Origin: Sipunculus nudus
Lineage: Eukaryota > Annelida > Sipuncula > Golfingiida > Sipunculidae
Assembly: GCA_026874595.1 (NCBI GenBank)
Contig: CM049306.1
Coordinates: 6,464,019 to 6,528,018, forward strand
Reading direction: 5' to 3'
Length of the DNA stretch: 64,000 bases
Part shown: positions 24,705 to 35,232 of the stretch, in pieces
Position numbering within the stretch: the first letter of the stretch is position 1
Layout of the letters: each line of letters begins with the position of its first letter
Notes under the pieces: generated by a model
The model's input: the letters and a program-made list of their open reading frames with translations, nothing else
Told to the model about the DNA's origin: nothing
Database searches by the model: none
Program-made: the position numbers and the translations under genes

Positions 24705-24854
24705 GGGATGGATTTATTGTATTACTAAATGTTACATTATTATTATTCTATAAACATATCATGTTTTGATAAACATACTATATGATAAGCAATAAATTGC
24801 CAGAATAAATCCTGTTTCCCCAAACCGGTGAGTTGTTTGTGTTGAAGTAATTAA
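24705..24854 (+). repeat. Ngaro-like repeat B2, element 3' end
   Basis: Second copy of B1; similarity ends at TAATTAA. Confidence 0.9.
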
Positions 24855-25090
24855 AGATATATAAATATTAAATATTACGTCAGGGAACTGTTTTTCAGGA
24901 AGAGGAAATCCTTATTTTTTGTGAAAATTGCCTCAAAATGTCCTCTTTACCAATATTTGAGGGGGAAACCCCCTCCCAATGTACCTGTAACTAACCTTAA
25001 TTACACCATGGTTCATAATTGAAAATAAAAAATATATATATTTTCATACACTAAAATATATAAAGTATAGTGAAAATTCATAATAATATA

Positions 25091-25251
25091 TATTGTTACG
25101 AAGACAAATTGATTAGGGGAAATACTGGGCCGATCCGGGATTCGAACTGATAACGGTGGGGCACAAGTCCGGCGTACCAACCGCTTCGCTTGCAAAGCAA
25201 GCTGCACTAGCGAGACAGTTCGGTCCACTTTTATGTCGCCCCGTAACAATA
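25091..25251 (-). mobile_element. 161-bp inverted-repeat element containing a tRNA-like pol III promoter
   Basis: TATTGTTACG at the left and CGTAACAATA at the right are perfect 10-bp inverted ends inside a TA-rich target. On the minus strand an A-box-like GCGAAGCGGTTGG (about 25176-25190) and a B-box-like GTTCGAATCCC (25137-25147) lie about 35 bp apart, as in tRNAs and tRNA-derived SINEs. The cloverleaf is poor, so it is not a functional tRNA. It combines MITE-type ends with a tRNA-derived core. Confidence 0.65.
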
Positions 25252-25261
25252 TATATATATA

Positions 25262-25465
25262 TATATTATGGAACATAAAGTGATCAGCTCTGCATGTCCA
25301 TCATCTCTCCTCTATCATAAAACATCTAATAATAATTATGAAAATTTTCCTATAAGCACTGTTGAAATAACTTTCATATGCTGTATGTTTATGGAATTAA
25401 GCTATTTAAGTCTGCAATTTGAAAGCAAATTATATTTTTCAATAAAATAGACCTTATATTTCTAA
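25262..25465 (+). repeat. Dispersed repeat fragment (family of 42209-42390 and 56663-56840)
   Basis: Starting GGAACATAAAGTGATCAGCTC, it is clearly similar to segments at 42209 and 56663, including GAAATAACTTTCATATGCTGTATG. Confidence 0.85.
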
Positions 25466-25496
25466 AAGAGACATATAATTTCTTCCGATGTTAGTA

Positions 25497-25897
25497 GGTG
25501 GACAAGAGAATGGAATTCTAAGCTGATCGCTTGTTGTCATACAAGCCACAGTAGAGGTAATATAATTATGTTTGGAAACCACTGTGATGTTAAAGATATA
25601 ATGTATGTAGTGTCACATTAAATAACAGAATTCAAATCATAAAATGTAAGATAAATGATGATGAATATGCTTTAATTAATTTGTATGCCCCAAATGATGA
25701 CCGTGAAAAATGTACATTATTTAGACAGCTATGAAAATATTGATGCCGTATCAGTAAACGTTGTTGTAGCAGGTGATATGAATACTATTTTGGATTCTAA
25801 TTTGGATGTTATAGCTGGAGAACCACATAGTAGAAAGGCAATTTGAGCTTTTAATGAATCTGTTAGTTGGATGAACATTAAAGATATCTGGAGAGTA
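25497..25897 (+). pseudogene. Tx1/L1-like LINE, 5' part: APE endonuclease fragment
   Basis: Translations in shifting frames read WNSKLIACCHTSHSRG, then YALINLYAPNDDREK, VVVAGDMNTILDS (the conserved GD-N of the APE fold) and WMNIKDIWRV. The last codon is interrupted at 25897 by the 12.5-kb transposon and resumes at 38402. The LINE is 5'-truncated and has several stops and frameshifts. The role in life was nicking the target DNA for reverse transcription. Confidence 0.8.
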
Positions 25898-26090
25898 CAC
25901 TGTTATAAACTGATTGTAAAATTACAGTTAAAATAACTGGCAACTAGGGTGCCAGTTAATTTAACTGTAAAATTGCGGCGGACCGTGAATTGCATTTAAC
26001 TGTAAAGTTGCGTGAATTTAACTGTAAACTTACGACTACCGTGATTTGCATTTAACTGTAATTTCAAGGGCTTTTAACTGGTAAATTAAG
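25898..26090. repeat. Left terminal and subterminal repeats of the transposon
   Basis: After the 12-bp perfect terminal repeat, a hairpin (arms about 25918-25941 and 25951-25974, ending ACTGGC / GCCAGT) is followed by four or five further TTTAACTGTAA motifs to 26085. These are plausible transposase-binding sites. Confidence 0.75.
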
Positions 26091-26597
26091 CATACCCCTG
26101 ATTAGCTTCTACCGCGATTTTATATAATTTATTGACTTCTAAAATTGTTTATGGTTTGATGTGTGATTACTGTGATGCCCATACATTTGTAGCTGTTATC
26201 ACTTCTTTAATATTTGTTTAGTTTTATTTTACATGCTTTTGCTGTGAAAAAAAGGAACTGACTGAAATGTTAGGTACATAATGAATAATTGTTAGCATTG
26301 TTATTATGTTATGGGACAGACTTAAAATGAAGTATGGGCAGTATATTTTACCCATACAATACATTTACAATTCTCAAGGCCTGAAAAGGGGAACGAGGCT
26401 AAAAATGATGATGGGAGTATAAATATTGCTTTACTTTGACAGGAATATAAACTAATGAATCTCGGGTAATAAGAAGTAAACATGAACAAATAGAAACATT
26501 GACTTTGCTTTTATTATCTTAAGGTATATCTAGAGAGAGAAACATTGATCTGCATACATATGTTTACATTCAACCATATTCACGTGCAAAGTGTAAT

Positions 26598-26600
<3 letters not shown>

Positions 26601-26632
<32 letters not shown>
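26601..26632. repeat. (TA)n microsatellite
   Basis: A TA run inside the left arm of the transposon. The surrounding 26090-27028 holds no gene I can recognise. Confidence 0.95.
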
Positions 26633-26637
<5 letters not shown>

Positions 26638-27026
26638 ACAGGAAAATTTTGTTGCCATAACACAATGATTAACACACAATAAACACAATGAGTTTATCCT
26701 TTAACCTGTAACCTTCCCATATAATATAGTGCGACTCAATACCTTCTGTGGTATCTGTTCAACCAGATTACAAACAAGTGGCTCTTGATGTTCTGCTGGA
26801 TACATGTACAGGTTCATATGCTAGAGTCCATGAAATACTATATATTAACATTGTAGTTCGGATTGTTTTAAACTTTACATATCCCATTCACTTCTGAAGT
26901 CTCCATTATAAGTCCCAATCAGGCTGTTGTTAAAGTCTTTTCTTTTTATCCTTTAAGGCTGCAGCCTTACTGTCGCTTTCAGCAAAGACCCTGCAAACAT
27001 CCTGCAAAGAAAGAAAGGTTAATTAG

Positions 27027-27028
<2 letters not shown>

Positions 27029-27105
<77 letters not shown>
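27029..27105. repeat. (TA)38 microsatellite
   Basis: A long uninterrupted TA run; open frames here are artefacts. Confidence 0.97.
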
Positions 27106-27106
<1 letters not shown>

Positions 27107-27171
27107 TCCCGATACAACATAGTGTTCCAGCTGACAAAAATATAAGCATGAATATATAAACAATGGGATAA

Positions 27172-27394
27172 GGGGCTAAAACACTCCTTGGTCTGAGACT
27201 GCATGTATGGTCTGAGAGTGCATGTTGGTCTGGGAGTGCACGCAATGCATGACTGGACAGAGGCTGGGCAGATTATGGTGATAAGGACCAGACAGGGGCT
27301 GGGCCGAGTATGGTGATTAGTGGTGGAGGACTGTTTGCACACCAATTAACTGACTTAATCTGATTAGAGTACTATTTAAATGGAATGTGTGAAT
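27172..27394 (+). repeat. Internal inverted repeat, left copy
   Basis: It begins GGGGCTAAAACACT and contains GGTCTGAGAGTGCATG and CCAATTAACTGACTTAATC. The reverse complement is at 37451-37675, and a third copy in direct orientation, extending further right, is at 53746-54180. Confidence 0.9.
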
Positions 27395-28695
27395 GTAATC
27401 AGGTTACAAAATGTCAGAACAAGACACAGTGTACATTAAATATATTATACACATTTTATTATATACATCGGACAAATCTTTTATAAATAACACAGGCACA
27501 AAACACCAAAGAGAAAAGTTGAACAAAATAAACCGATTAATTTCTTAATTGCTTGGCTCTGATAATCATAAGGCATTACTGTAGCACAGTTACACACACA
27601 AATAATTAGTTATTCAAATGTTCTTAATGTCATCTGTCAGCTCTTTTTGCATATATTTAAATATAAAACATGAGAGGTCATAAGGCTTTAACAGATGATG
27701 ATATGCTATCACCAGTAAGCAAAAACGAAAGAAGCACCCTGTGTTTCATTTATACATAAAAAATATGAGAAGCTTTTGTCAGATAAAATTCCCTTTCTGA
27801 ACCAAGTATAGCATGCACCAATTAAAAATGGAGCTTGGCTTATGGATGTAAAAAATTAATAGAAATATATAATTATTGTTCCTCTTATTCTAAACCTAAT
27901 GTAAAAATGCCTAATGCACAACTAGCCTATGAATTATGTGACATATATACAAAAGTACAGGAAAGCACTAATTTAAGGGCCCCAATCAACTATTGGAGCT
28001 TTCGTAAAATCAGGCCAGACTAATGGATGTGCAAATAGCATTTTGCCACAAGAACTTTCTACCTCCGCGTATATACAACCTAATGCTTAAGGTTAGATGT
28101 TTTTCCTGTACTACAACATTGCTGTGTTTACAAACATGTTGTTGATAAACAAGTTTACACATCCTTCATGAAGGCCTTATAAGAACTTTTCACAACCAAA
28201 TTACTCTTAGATCATTAATATATACACTGAGGAAGCCAGAAATCACAAAAATTCTTTTTCAAAAGGTAGGTGATTGGGCACCTTTAAAACTGGAGTCTAG
28301 ATCATGATTGATATGATTATGATTGATAAAAACAATATGAATTTCTTTCTATCTTATGAACTTAATGTAAAAATCCTAAAGCCATAACTTATCAATGAAA
28401 TATGTAACATATATAACAGTGTAACGTGTATACAAAAATGTACACAAAATGTAACATAAATGCAGATGTCAATTGTCAAAAAAGTCATTATTCTCCATTT
28501 AAAGACAATTTTTTCGGGACCATGTTAAACACCAATTAAAACTTCTAGATGATGATTGATATAAATATAGATAAAAATATGAACTTAACATTCCTCCATA
28601 TAAATTTAATGTAAAAATGCCTTATCAGTGAAATATGTAACATCACATATACACATGTATACATAGATTGATAGACAAAAAGTCTTTATTCTGCA
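27395..28695. other. Transposon 3' flank, no gene
   Basis: AT-rich sequence downstream of the transposase stop. About 27395-27670 matches 53890-54170, so this is element-specific sequence seen in a second, fragmentary copy. A 62-aa frame at 27835 has no motif. Confidence 0.6.
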
Positions 28696-30476
28696 TTAAA
28701 TACAGCTTTGGCAAATCCATGCACTCGCAGTTCTTGGTCCCCTGGTAAATCCTGCACAGGCAAAGTGAAACCATTCAAGGCAAACATCACAAGAAATGCT
28801 TGGTCTGTGTTCTTGAATGTTCTCTTTACACTGTGGACAAACCCACACTGCTGTCCTCCTTTTCACTGCCAACAAATGTTCCAGTGCTACCCAGGCATCA
28901 TCTGACATGAATGACCTAATATCTGAAATATCAATTTCATTGTCGATTAATTGGTTTGGAATAGCATCTGGAATTGATTCAATTTGCTCTTCTCTTATGG
29001 TGTCTCCATTCATTACTTGTGTAACAAGGGGGGGGATCCAGAAGCCAAGATAAAATTTTCTTTTGTTTTTCCACCTGAGAGAGTGTTCTAAACGATTTTA
29101 GTTTTCTGCGTCTCTTGTTGGTTCTCTGATTATCAGGTGCATGTGCTGGTCTTGTTTTCCTAGCAGAACACCCCCGGCCTGATTGAATTTTTCTAGCTGC
29201 ATTTTCATCAAGACATTCCATAGCTTGTCGGTTTAGCAACCACTGGTCATACTCCTGATTTTCCTGAAGCTTGTCATGTGACAAGAGATCATAATGGCCA
29301 TTGAGTGAGAAAAAAAGGTTAACTGTCTGACTCACAGGACCATCCATTGGTATAAATGTCCTGTGGTGCCTGTCCGGACCATCACACCACACAATAATTT
29401 TCAGTCTACACACATGAGCTAGGGCAGTCACAGCTCTGTCATCAACCGGATGACCCAGACTTCCAATTTCTCGAAGCTCCTGTGGAGTTAAATCCAGAAT
29501 ATGTTGATTTCGTACAGCCCATTCATGGGTTTGTTGTCTTAATGCTATGTGGACGTTTTGCCTTTGTCCCAATCCTTTAGCCACAGCTCGGAAAAAACAG
29601 TTTCCATCACCGATTATTTTATACCTGTACAGTATGTCTGTTCCGTAAACTCCTGAATCATTAGAAGCAGAACTGGTTGTACCAGGATGGGGATGTGAAA
29701 CAGAGGTTGTGTGGCAAGCTTGACCTGATGATTTCTCCGAGCATGATGCTGTGGCAGTTGTTCCCTGCTGCTTGATTATGACCTTTTTTACTTGTGCAGC
29801 CTTTATAATTGGACCCACAGGTGCAGTTGATACAGAGTTCACAAGCTGACTGCAATTGTTCAGCATTGTGTTAGCAACCTGTTTTTGAACTCTTTTCACT
29901 GTTTCAGTGTTGATTTTTTCATTTTTTAAGTGAGTCAGTAATTTGAATGTGAAGACATGGTTTGACGGCTGCATTTGATTAAAAAAGTATATGTCCCTAG
30001 CTTTATCACGATGCAGTTGCTCTGCAGCTTGTGTGTTACACATTCCTCGCAATTCCAGAACAGAACTTGCCCTCCTCAAAATTTCCTCATGAACCTTTGA
30101 ATTATTTTCATGGAACCAGTCAAAAAGGAAATAGTGATCAGAACTTCCAGTGATTGGGTGTTCAGAGTCTGTCCTGGTCAATGCAGGCCCTTTCATCAGA
30201 CAGGAAAGGCAAACTAATTTGAAGGCGCTTCTGTTCTGCTGCTTGGATGTGTGCATCTGTGCTCTCAAGAAGGCGTCCTTCATGAGGCATGAACATTCCT
30301 GGTACTGTCTTGTTCCCATGCTTTGCAATAGTATGCGCAATGTCACCAATATTGATAGTTGGTATATGTTTCAGCGAACGCAATATGTCCACATAATCGC
30401 GTGGTGACTCTGCTCGAAGGAGGAACTTAACTGCATAAGTTACATTATGCACACACGTGGAAGAGAGCCATCCTCC
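28696..30476 (-). CDS. Transposase last exon: KDZ core end, OTU protease, PHD finger
   Basis: After TTTTCAG the exon encodes GGWLSSTC, then YAVKFLLRAESPRDYVD and INIGDIAHTIAKHG (second catalytic Asp region) and LPFLSDE. A one-base shift near 30175 leads to HPITGSSDHYFLFDWFHENN and NTQAAEQLH. A linker rich in K, S and T follows. The OTU domain (about 29282-29629) has GDGNCFFRA with the catalytic Asp and Cys, and SLNGHYDLL with the His, so it looks complete. OTU proteins remove ubiquitin. After a shift at a C8 run (29028-29036), a PHD finger (28697-28845) ends the protein with CPQC, CDVC, HFAC and CQSC, a full C4HC3 set expected to bind histone tails. Stop at 28696. Confidence 0.8.
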
Positions 30477-30749
30477 TGAAAATAAGAGAAATTTGACATT
30501 TAGTTTTAAGTTCATTATGAAGCCTAAAATATTTTTTACAGATTTTGTCTGTGTAGTATATTATTCTTCATATTAGTCTCCAACTATATGCTTTATTATT
30601 CCCTGTCAGTTCCATAAAAAATAAAATCAATGGACATGACTATTAAACATTAAAATTTAACATTTAACAGTAAGCAATTCATGTCGTAGCAGTGTTTTTA
30701 GAATATTGCTGTTAACTTACATAACACATAAAGATTTAATGGCAAATAC

Positions 30750-30891
30750 CTGAGTGACTGTGCAAAGCAGCATAGGCATGATTGAAGCTCGCTTTCGACA
30801 TTGAATGTTGTCGTAGCCGCACCAGAATATCAAGTCGACTGCCTCGACTGTTTACCTTCAGGATTCTGCAGAGCCGACGTAGTGTGTCAAC
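30750..30891 (-). CDS. Transposase exon 9, SAP-like segment
   Basis: The exon encodes VDTLRRLCRILKVNSRGSR, then LDILVRLRQHSMSKASF. The helix-loop-helix pattern resembles a SAP DNA-binding motif. Bounded by TATGTAG and GTATTTGCC. Confidence 0.65.
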
Positions 30892-31227
30892 CTACATAAA
30901 TTGTATGTCAGAAACAGAATTATATAAAATTAATTTATAAAAATGTCCTAACCAAATATTTACATGCACTGGCAACAAATTTACCAAATGCTCTAAATGA
31001 ATTAAAAAAAATATACTTATTTTTATGACATGAAGAACTTAACAATAAAATATAATAAAATGATTTAATTAGCACACCATTACCACATCAATGCAATGTA
31101 TATGTTACAGGCAAACTGTATAATCAGGAATTGCATGAAATGACAATTACACATGGTAAGTGAACATATAGCTGACCAGGTTCCTTTTCATTTTGAATAT
31201 CTTCAAAATATATGATTGAATAATTAC

Positions 31228-31406
31228 CTTTTCATCATTGAGTAGACGATCAATCAGCTCCTCAGGAACAGCCTCATGGTCCTCTGGTTCCTCCTGGTGT
31301 ACCTTGCAGTACTCTGTGTTGTAAAGCTGGTTAGACTTTCTGGTTTTTCGGCCAATATATGGTGCCCAATGATGGTATGAAGGTGGAACCTTGAATGGAT
31401 TTTCAC
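31228..31406 (-). CDS. Transposase exon 8
   Basis: The exon encodes ENPFKVPPSYHHWAPYIG to VPEELIDRLLNDEK, between CCATCAG and GTAATTATT. Confidence 0.7.
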
Positions 31407-31554
31407 CTGATGGGAAATGTATATCATTTTGTTAAATACAAGGTGTTTAATACATATTTTCTTCATAATATAATAATGTACTTCTAAGTAGTACTTCTAA
31501 GTATCATTTAAACTTTACTTTATACCCCCCCCCCCGAATCAAAATGAAACCCAC

Positions 31555-31664
31555 CTCGCACAATGCCTCTTGCAATAATTTCCCTCTCAATGTCTGACCA
31601 AAACTGTTCTGCATCCACCTGTGGCTGAGGAGTCTCTGGTAAGGAAACACTGCTTGCTTCATAT
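31555..31664 (-). CDS. Transposase exon 7
   Basis: The exon encodes YEASSVSLPETPQPQ, then EQFWSDIEREIIARGIV, between acceptor TTACAG and donor GTGGGT. Confidence 0.7.
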
Positions 31665-31946
31665 CTGTAAGTGATTTCACAACTTATATCCAAATCTGTT
31701 TATACATTAATTACAATACATGCATAAATAGAGACTGTTTATGTGTTATGTGTACAAAAAGGTGCTGTTTATGTGAAATATCCAATCCAAGAAAGTGCTT
31801 TGTAAGGGAGCAGCAACATAATTACTCTGTGACTAGATATGTAACATGAGCCTGCTTAAATATCTCTGCCCTTAAAGGGTCACTGCCAGGATTGAAAGTA
31901 AATTTCCCTGTGTTAATAATGTAATTTATACTGTTTTCATACTTAC

Positions 31947-32140
31947 TTAAATACTGCTTTCTTGGTTAAGTCATGGACCAAGACCTTTGGATGGTGGCCA
32001 CATTTCACACAAAAATAGTCATGAGAATGGTCAAACAATGCTTCAAATGCAAGGTAAGCATTCTCTACTTCAGTGTGGTTAATATTGATGCCAAGCTTGT
32101 ATTCCATTCTTCCTATTACACGACTGATTGCTGTGTGATT
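31947..32140 (-). CDS. Transposase exon 6, first catalytic Asp region
   Basis: The exon encodes NHTAISRVIGRMEYKLGI, then YFCVKCGHHPKVLVHDLTKK. The Asp in VLVHD after a CxxCG-x2-P motif corresponds to the first catalytic Asp of KDZ transposases. Flanks: CTTTCCAG and GTAAGTATG. Confidence 0.75.
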
Positions 32141-32377
32141 CTGGAAAGAAAAAAGTTTTTTTTTATGTTTATTTGTTAAATATAAATGGTGATATTATTC
32201 ACTGTATTTTATTTACCAATTTATATTTTATAAACCTATATAATAATAATATGTATTTATTGGATTTATATAAGGGAACAGAACACTAATTAATCTATTT
32301 TGGTGTAAGTGTATACATGTACTTGAAGACATCAAAACAATGGCAGATGTTATAAAGGTTAAAAAATATATAATTAC

Positions 32378-32517
32378 CACCAAGGCTGCTCTGATATCCA
32401 AGAGTACAGGGTGTGAAACTAGTAGATGGTCGTTGAAATTGAATATACCGTGGCAGCACTCTTGGTAGCGATACACCATGTGGCATGTACAACAAACCTT
32501 ATAGTAGGTCTTGTAAC
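32378..32517 (-). CDS. Transposase exon 5, Cys-rich/KDZ start
   Basis: After CATTCAG the exon encodes YYKVCCTCHMVYRYQECC, then GIFNFNDHLLVSHPVLLDIR, ending before GTAATTAT. The Cys/His cluster lies immediately N-terminal to the catalytic core. Confidence 0.7.
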
Positions 32518-32686
32518 CTGAATGTAGATAAAAATGTGTTTAAGATTTGTTGGATTCCTGAAGCATCTGTCATCTGTCATGCAAGTATTATGCACTGTAC
32601 AAGTCGGTTAAAGTACTGGTATCATAAAGTTTGCCCTATATTCTTTTAATTTAAAATTTGTGTCAATTGACAGTATTTTTGCTAAC

Positions 32687-32992
32687 CTTGTAGGGGTTCA
32701 GAATCCATGGTGAGTATCACTGCCCTCCGATACACAAGTCTTGGCTCAGAGAGGGGAACATCACAGTGGTTGCAAATAGATTCAAGTGGTATCAGTTGTT
32801 TGGGTACTGCTTCCTGGTTAAACTTCCAGGAGACATGTCGAGGAATTGTCTTCTCCTTCTGAATGTATTCTACCATCTTGACCAAGCTGTCTCCTTTTGG
32901 GGGATATATGTCTGCTGTTGCCATGTCAAACGTGTCTTCATTCATTTGTTCATCACCATCAGCATCATGTAATGTTTCACGAATGATGTTCC
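32687..32992 (-). CDS. Transposase exon 4, acidic linker and Cys-rich part
   Basis: The exon starts GNIIRETLHDADGDEQMNE after TTCCAG and ends SICNHCDVPLSEPRLVYRR to EPLQ before GTTAGC. C..C followed by downstream cysteines in exon 5 matches the C-x-C clusters that precede KDZ cores. Confidence 0.65.
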
Positions 32993-33200
32993 CTGGAATT
33001 GTGTGAAATAGAATCACATCAAATTTAAAATATCAATAACACATTGACTTTTCTGAAAATTATCATAATTAGCACCTATAATAATATTTACTTTAGCTTA
33101 ACATTTTATTTTATATATATTATCAACTTGAATATATTAAATCATATATATTATCAACTTGAATACATTAAATCATAATTATTTGAATATCAAATTATAC

Positions 33201-33594
33201 CTTCTTTGAATAGTTTCCACTTGACCAATGCACGATGTACACACCCTCTCTTTCTACATTTGCATGTGATGGCTGAGGTTTTGGTGTCCAAAGTAACAAT
33301 GGTCCTGTTTGCTTTGCTCCACCAGCTGACATTGTCAGTGAACACACTGTAGAATTGGAATCTTGTACTTGTGAACCTATCATCTGGCAGATGCACAAGT
33401 AGTGGAACATTTTCTTCTTCTGCTCGTTGATGAATGGCAACACAATCATTTTGTCTCCCTGTTGTCATGAAGCCAACATCTGTCATTGCATGTAATGAAG
33501 TCAGCTGTAAGTCATAACTTGGTGCAGGAACACTGAATTGGACAGCCTGGAGATGAGGGCACAGGTAACTTGCATTGCCGCTTCTCCAATGAAC
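33201..33594 (-). CDS. Transposase exon 3, SWIM-type finger
   Basis: The exon is bounded by TGTCAG and GAAG followed by GTATAA. It contains RSGNASYLCPHLQAVQ at the start, and TSAITCKCRKRGCVHRALVK at the end, a CXCX4CXH SWIM-like cluster. SWIM fingers occur in KDZ and MULE transposases and are thought to bind DNA or protein. Confidence 0.75.
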
Positions 33595-33850
33595 CTGACA
33601 TGTAAGATTTAAAAACATATAAGTAGAGATGGTCAAAGTAATAATAAAGACACTATTACCAGGTATTCTTTACAAAGTTTGAAAACATAAAGTGTATGTA
33701 ACACAACTTGTCTTTTCTTTAAAGGACCAACTTACTTGGTTCTCCTGATACACTTACACATTTATTTTAATTTAGTTTCAATATTACAAATGCTGTGAGA
33801 TAGGTTTTTACAAGCACTGATAAAAAACAATAACGGTATAATTAGCTCAC

Positions 33851-34514
33851 CTGAGCGAGGTCCATGCAGTCTCTGCTATCACACTGAGTTTTTGCATCTG
33901 GGCCATATGGTGGATGTATCACATGCAAGGGATGTCTTGCCCCTTTTTGACTGATTGCCACAATATATATACCCTGAGTTGGATCTATACAACATGCATA
34001 AAGGTGGTGTGTAACAAAAGCCATTTGAGATGCCTGTGCGTTTTCTGTGACTGGTTGGTGTTTCCTTCTTATGTGCTGTCGTAAGGATGATTTGTGATAC
34101 ATTTTCTGACAATGAGGACATGGTACTGAGTTACTTGGGGGAGCATGAGGATTCTCTACTGTCATTTCTGTCTGTTCCTGACATGATGCTGAGTTACTTG
34201 GGGGAGCATCAGGATTTTCCACTGAAGACTCTGTATGTTCTGATGGACCATCATATATGTGTTGCCAGGCTGAACCTCATCTTCGTTTAATTCTGAATGT
34301 AGCACAGGTGCCTGGTCAGTTTCCTGATTTGTTACAGCATTAGACATACAGTCAAAGGCTTCTAACTCTGAACTGCTACATGGTTCAATGTGCTGAATAA
34401 CAACTGATTTGTTCTTACCAGTCCAGTTGCAAAAGGGGCAATGGAAATGGCTTCGTGAACTCTCACTGTTTTCATACTTGTTGCAAGCTTTAGCACAGGC
34501 AGTTATTATAAATC
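33851..34514 (-). CDS. Transposase exon 2, two zinc fingers
   Basis: After acceptor TTTCAG the frame reads GFIITACAKACNKYENS, then FHCPFCNWTGKNKS with a following H and C. A shift of one base near 34250 leads into VPCPHCQKMYHKSSLRQHIR, a C2H2 finger, preceded by two near-identical repeats (VENPDAPPSNS, VENPHAPPSNS). The exon ends CAG followed by GTGAGC. The fingers are the probable DNA-binding part. Confidence 0.7.
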
Positions 34515-34992
34515 CTGAAACAATCAATTAAATTTTCATGAACATATAAATTTATTGTATAGGAAAGCTGGCTCTGAAATCACAGCTTTTTTTAAGAATT
34601 TGAGGTGGGTTAGATGACTCTTCATAATAGACTATTGTAAAAACTTTTGTAGGCTTCAGGTTTAATTACTGCCGAATTAAATGGCATTTTTGTGATAAGA
34701 AGGGTCAGCAAAGGCTAGAAAATATTCAGTGCTGGTCTTTGAGACTTGTATATAAAAATAAAAATAAATATATCTCAATTGATAATATGCTGAATAAATC
34801 TAACACAGTAAATTTGACTCTAGACCGGTGACATTGGTATTTGTATTTATATTAATTACTAATCAAAGCATATTGTGACAATAATAATGATAATGGCAGA
34901 GGCATATATATCACAATGGTACCATACTATTATTATCTTACTTGGAATTGATATAATATATGAATTTTCTATAAGAAGTGAATTAATCTTAC

Positions 34993-35232
34993 CATGTGTA
35001 CTGATGAACCCTCTTGTACCAGTAAAGTGTTTCCTGATGTGTTCCTTCATTTTGGAAGATAATTTGGTTTTACCCGTGAAGGTGGGCAGATAGGACAATG
35101 CACTAGACTTTTCTTCCCTGTACATCCTTCAGGACAACCGATACAGGGAACAAGATGAAAATTGTCCACCAGCTCTGATAGCAGTGTTATGCATGATGAA
35201 TGCATACTAGTACAACTGGTGACCATACTCAT
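34993..35232 (-). CDS. Transposase exon 1 (tentative), C2H2-like finger
   Basis: ATG at 35232 opens MSMVTSCTSMHSS. CPIC at about 35098 and, one frame away, KMKEHIRKHF would together make a C2H2 finger, so a frameshift near 35090 is likely. The exon ends CATG followed by donor GTAAGATT. The true start could lie further upstream. Confidence 0.5.

Larger units (their letters stand above)
21645..24854 (+). mobile_element. Ngaro/DIRS-like tyrosine-recombinase retrotransposon with split direct repeats
   Basis: Order: A1 (21645-21931), RNase H, tyrosine recombinase, B1 (24088-24237), A2 (24237-24516), B2 (24705-24854). A1/A2 and B1/B2 are each nearly identical, and B1 abuts A2 directly. This A1-ORFs-B1-A2-B2 layout is the split direct repeat arrangement described for Ngaro and PAT retrotransposons. 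Gag and the main RT fingers and palm are missing, because coding similarity starts only in the RT connection directly after A1. The copy is therefore internally deleted and also carries an insertion of about 430 bp in the recombinase. Confidence 0.85.
28696..35232 (-). pseudogene. KDZ-type transposase gene with C2H2, SWIM, SAP, OTU and PHD domains
   Basis: Ten exons can be chained on the minus strand, each with AG acceptor and GT donor: 34993-35232, 33851-34514, 33201-33594, 32687-32992, 32378-32517, 31947-32140, 31555-31664, 31228-31406, 30750-30891 and 28696-30476. Domain order: C2H2-like fingers, SWIM finger, Cys-rich segment, KDZ catalytic core, SAP-like segment within the core, OTU protease, PHD finger. 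The core is typical of Kyakuja-Dileera-Zisupton transposases, which cut and join DNA with an RNase H-like fold. Apparent frameshifts lie near 35090, 34250, 30175 and 29032 (a C8 run). It is probably a recently inactivated or error-laden copy of one multidomain protein of roughly 1200 residues. The first exon is the least certain. Confidence 0.8.

Noticed and set aside
25137-25193. Functional tRNA gene on the minus strand
   Set aside because: A and B boxes are present but the acceptor and T stems do not pair well, and inverted transposon-like ends enclose it.
27019-27345. Open frames with long Ile-Tyr runs as proteins
   Set aside because: They are translations of TA microsatellites; the same applies at 15051 and 44155.
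30150-30407. Plus-strand 85-aa frame opposite the transposase
   Set aside because: It is a shadow of the minus-strand KDZ coding sequence and has no motif of its own.
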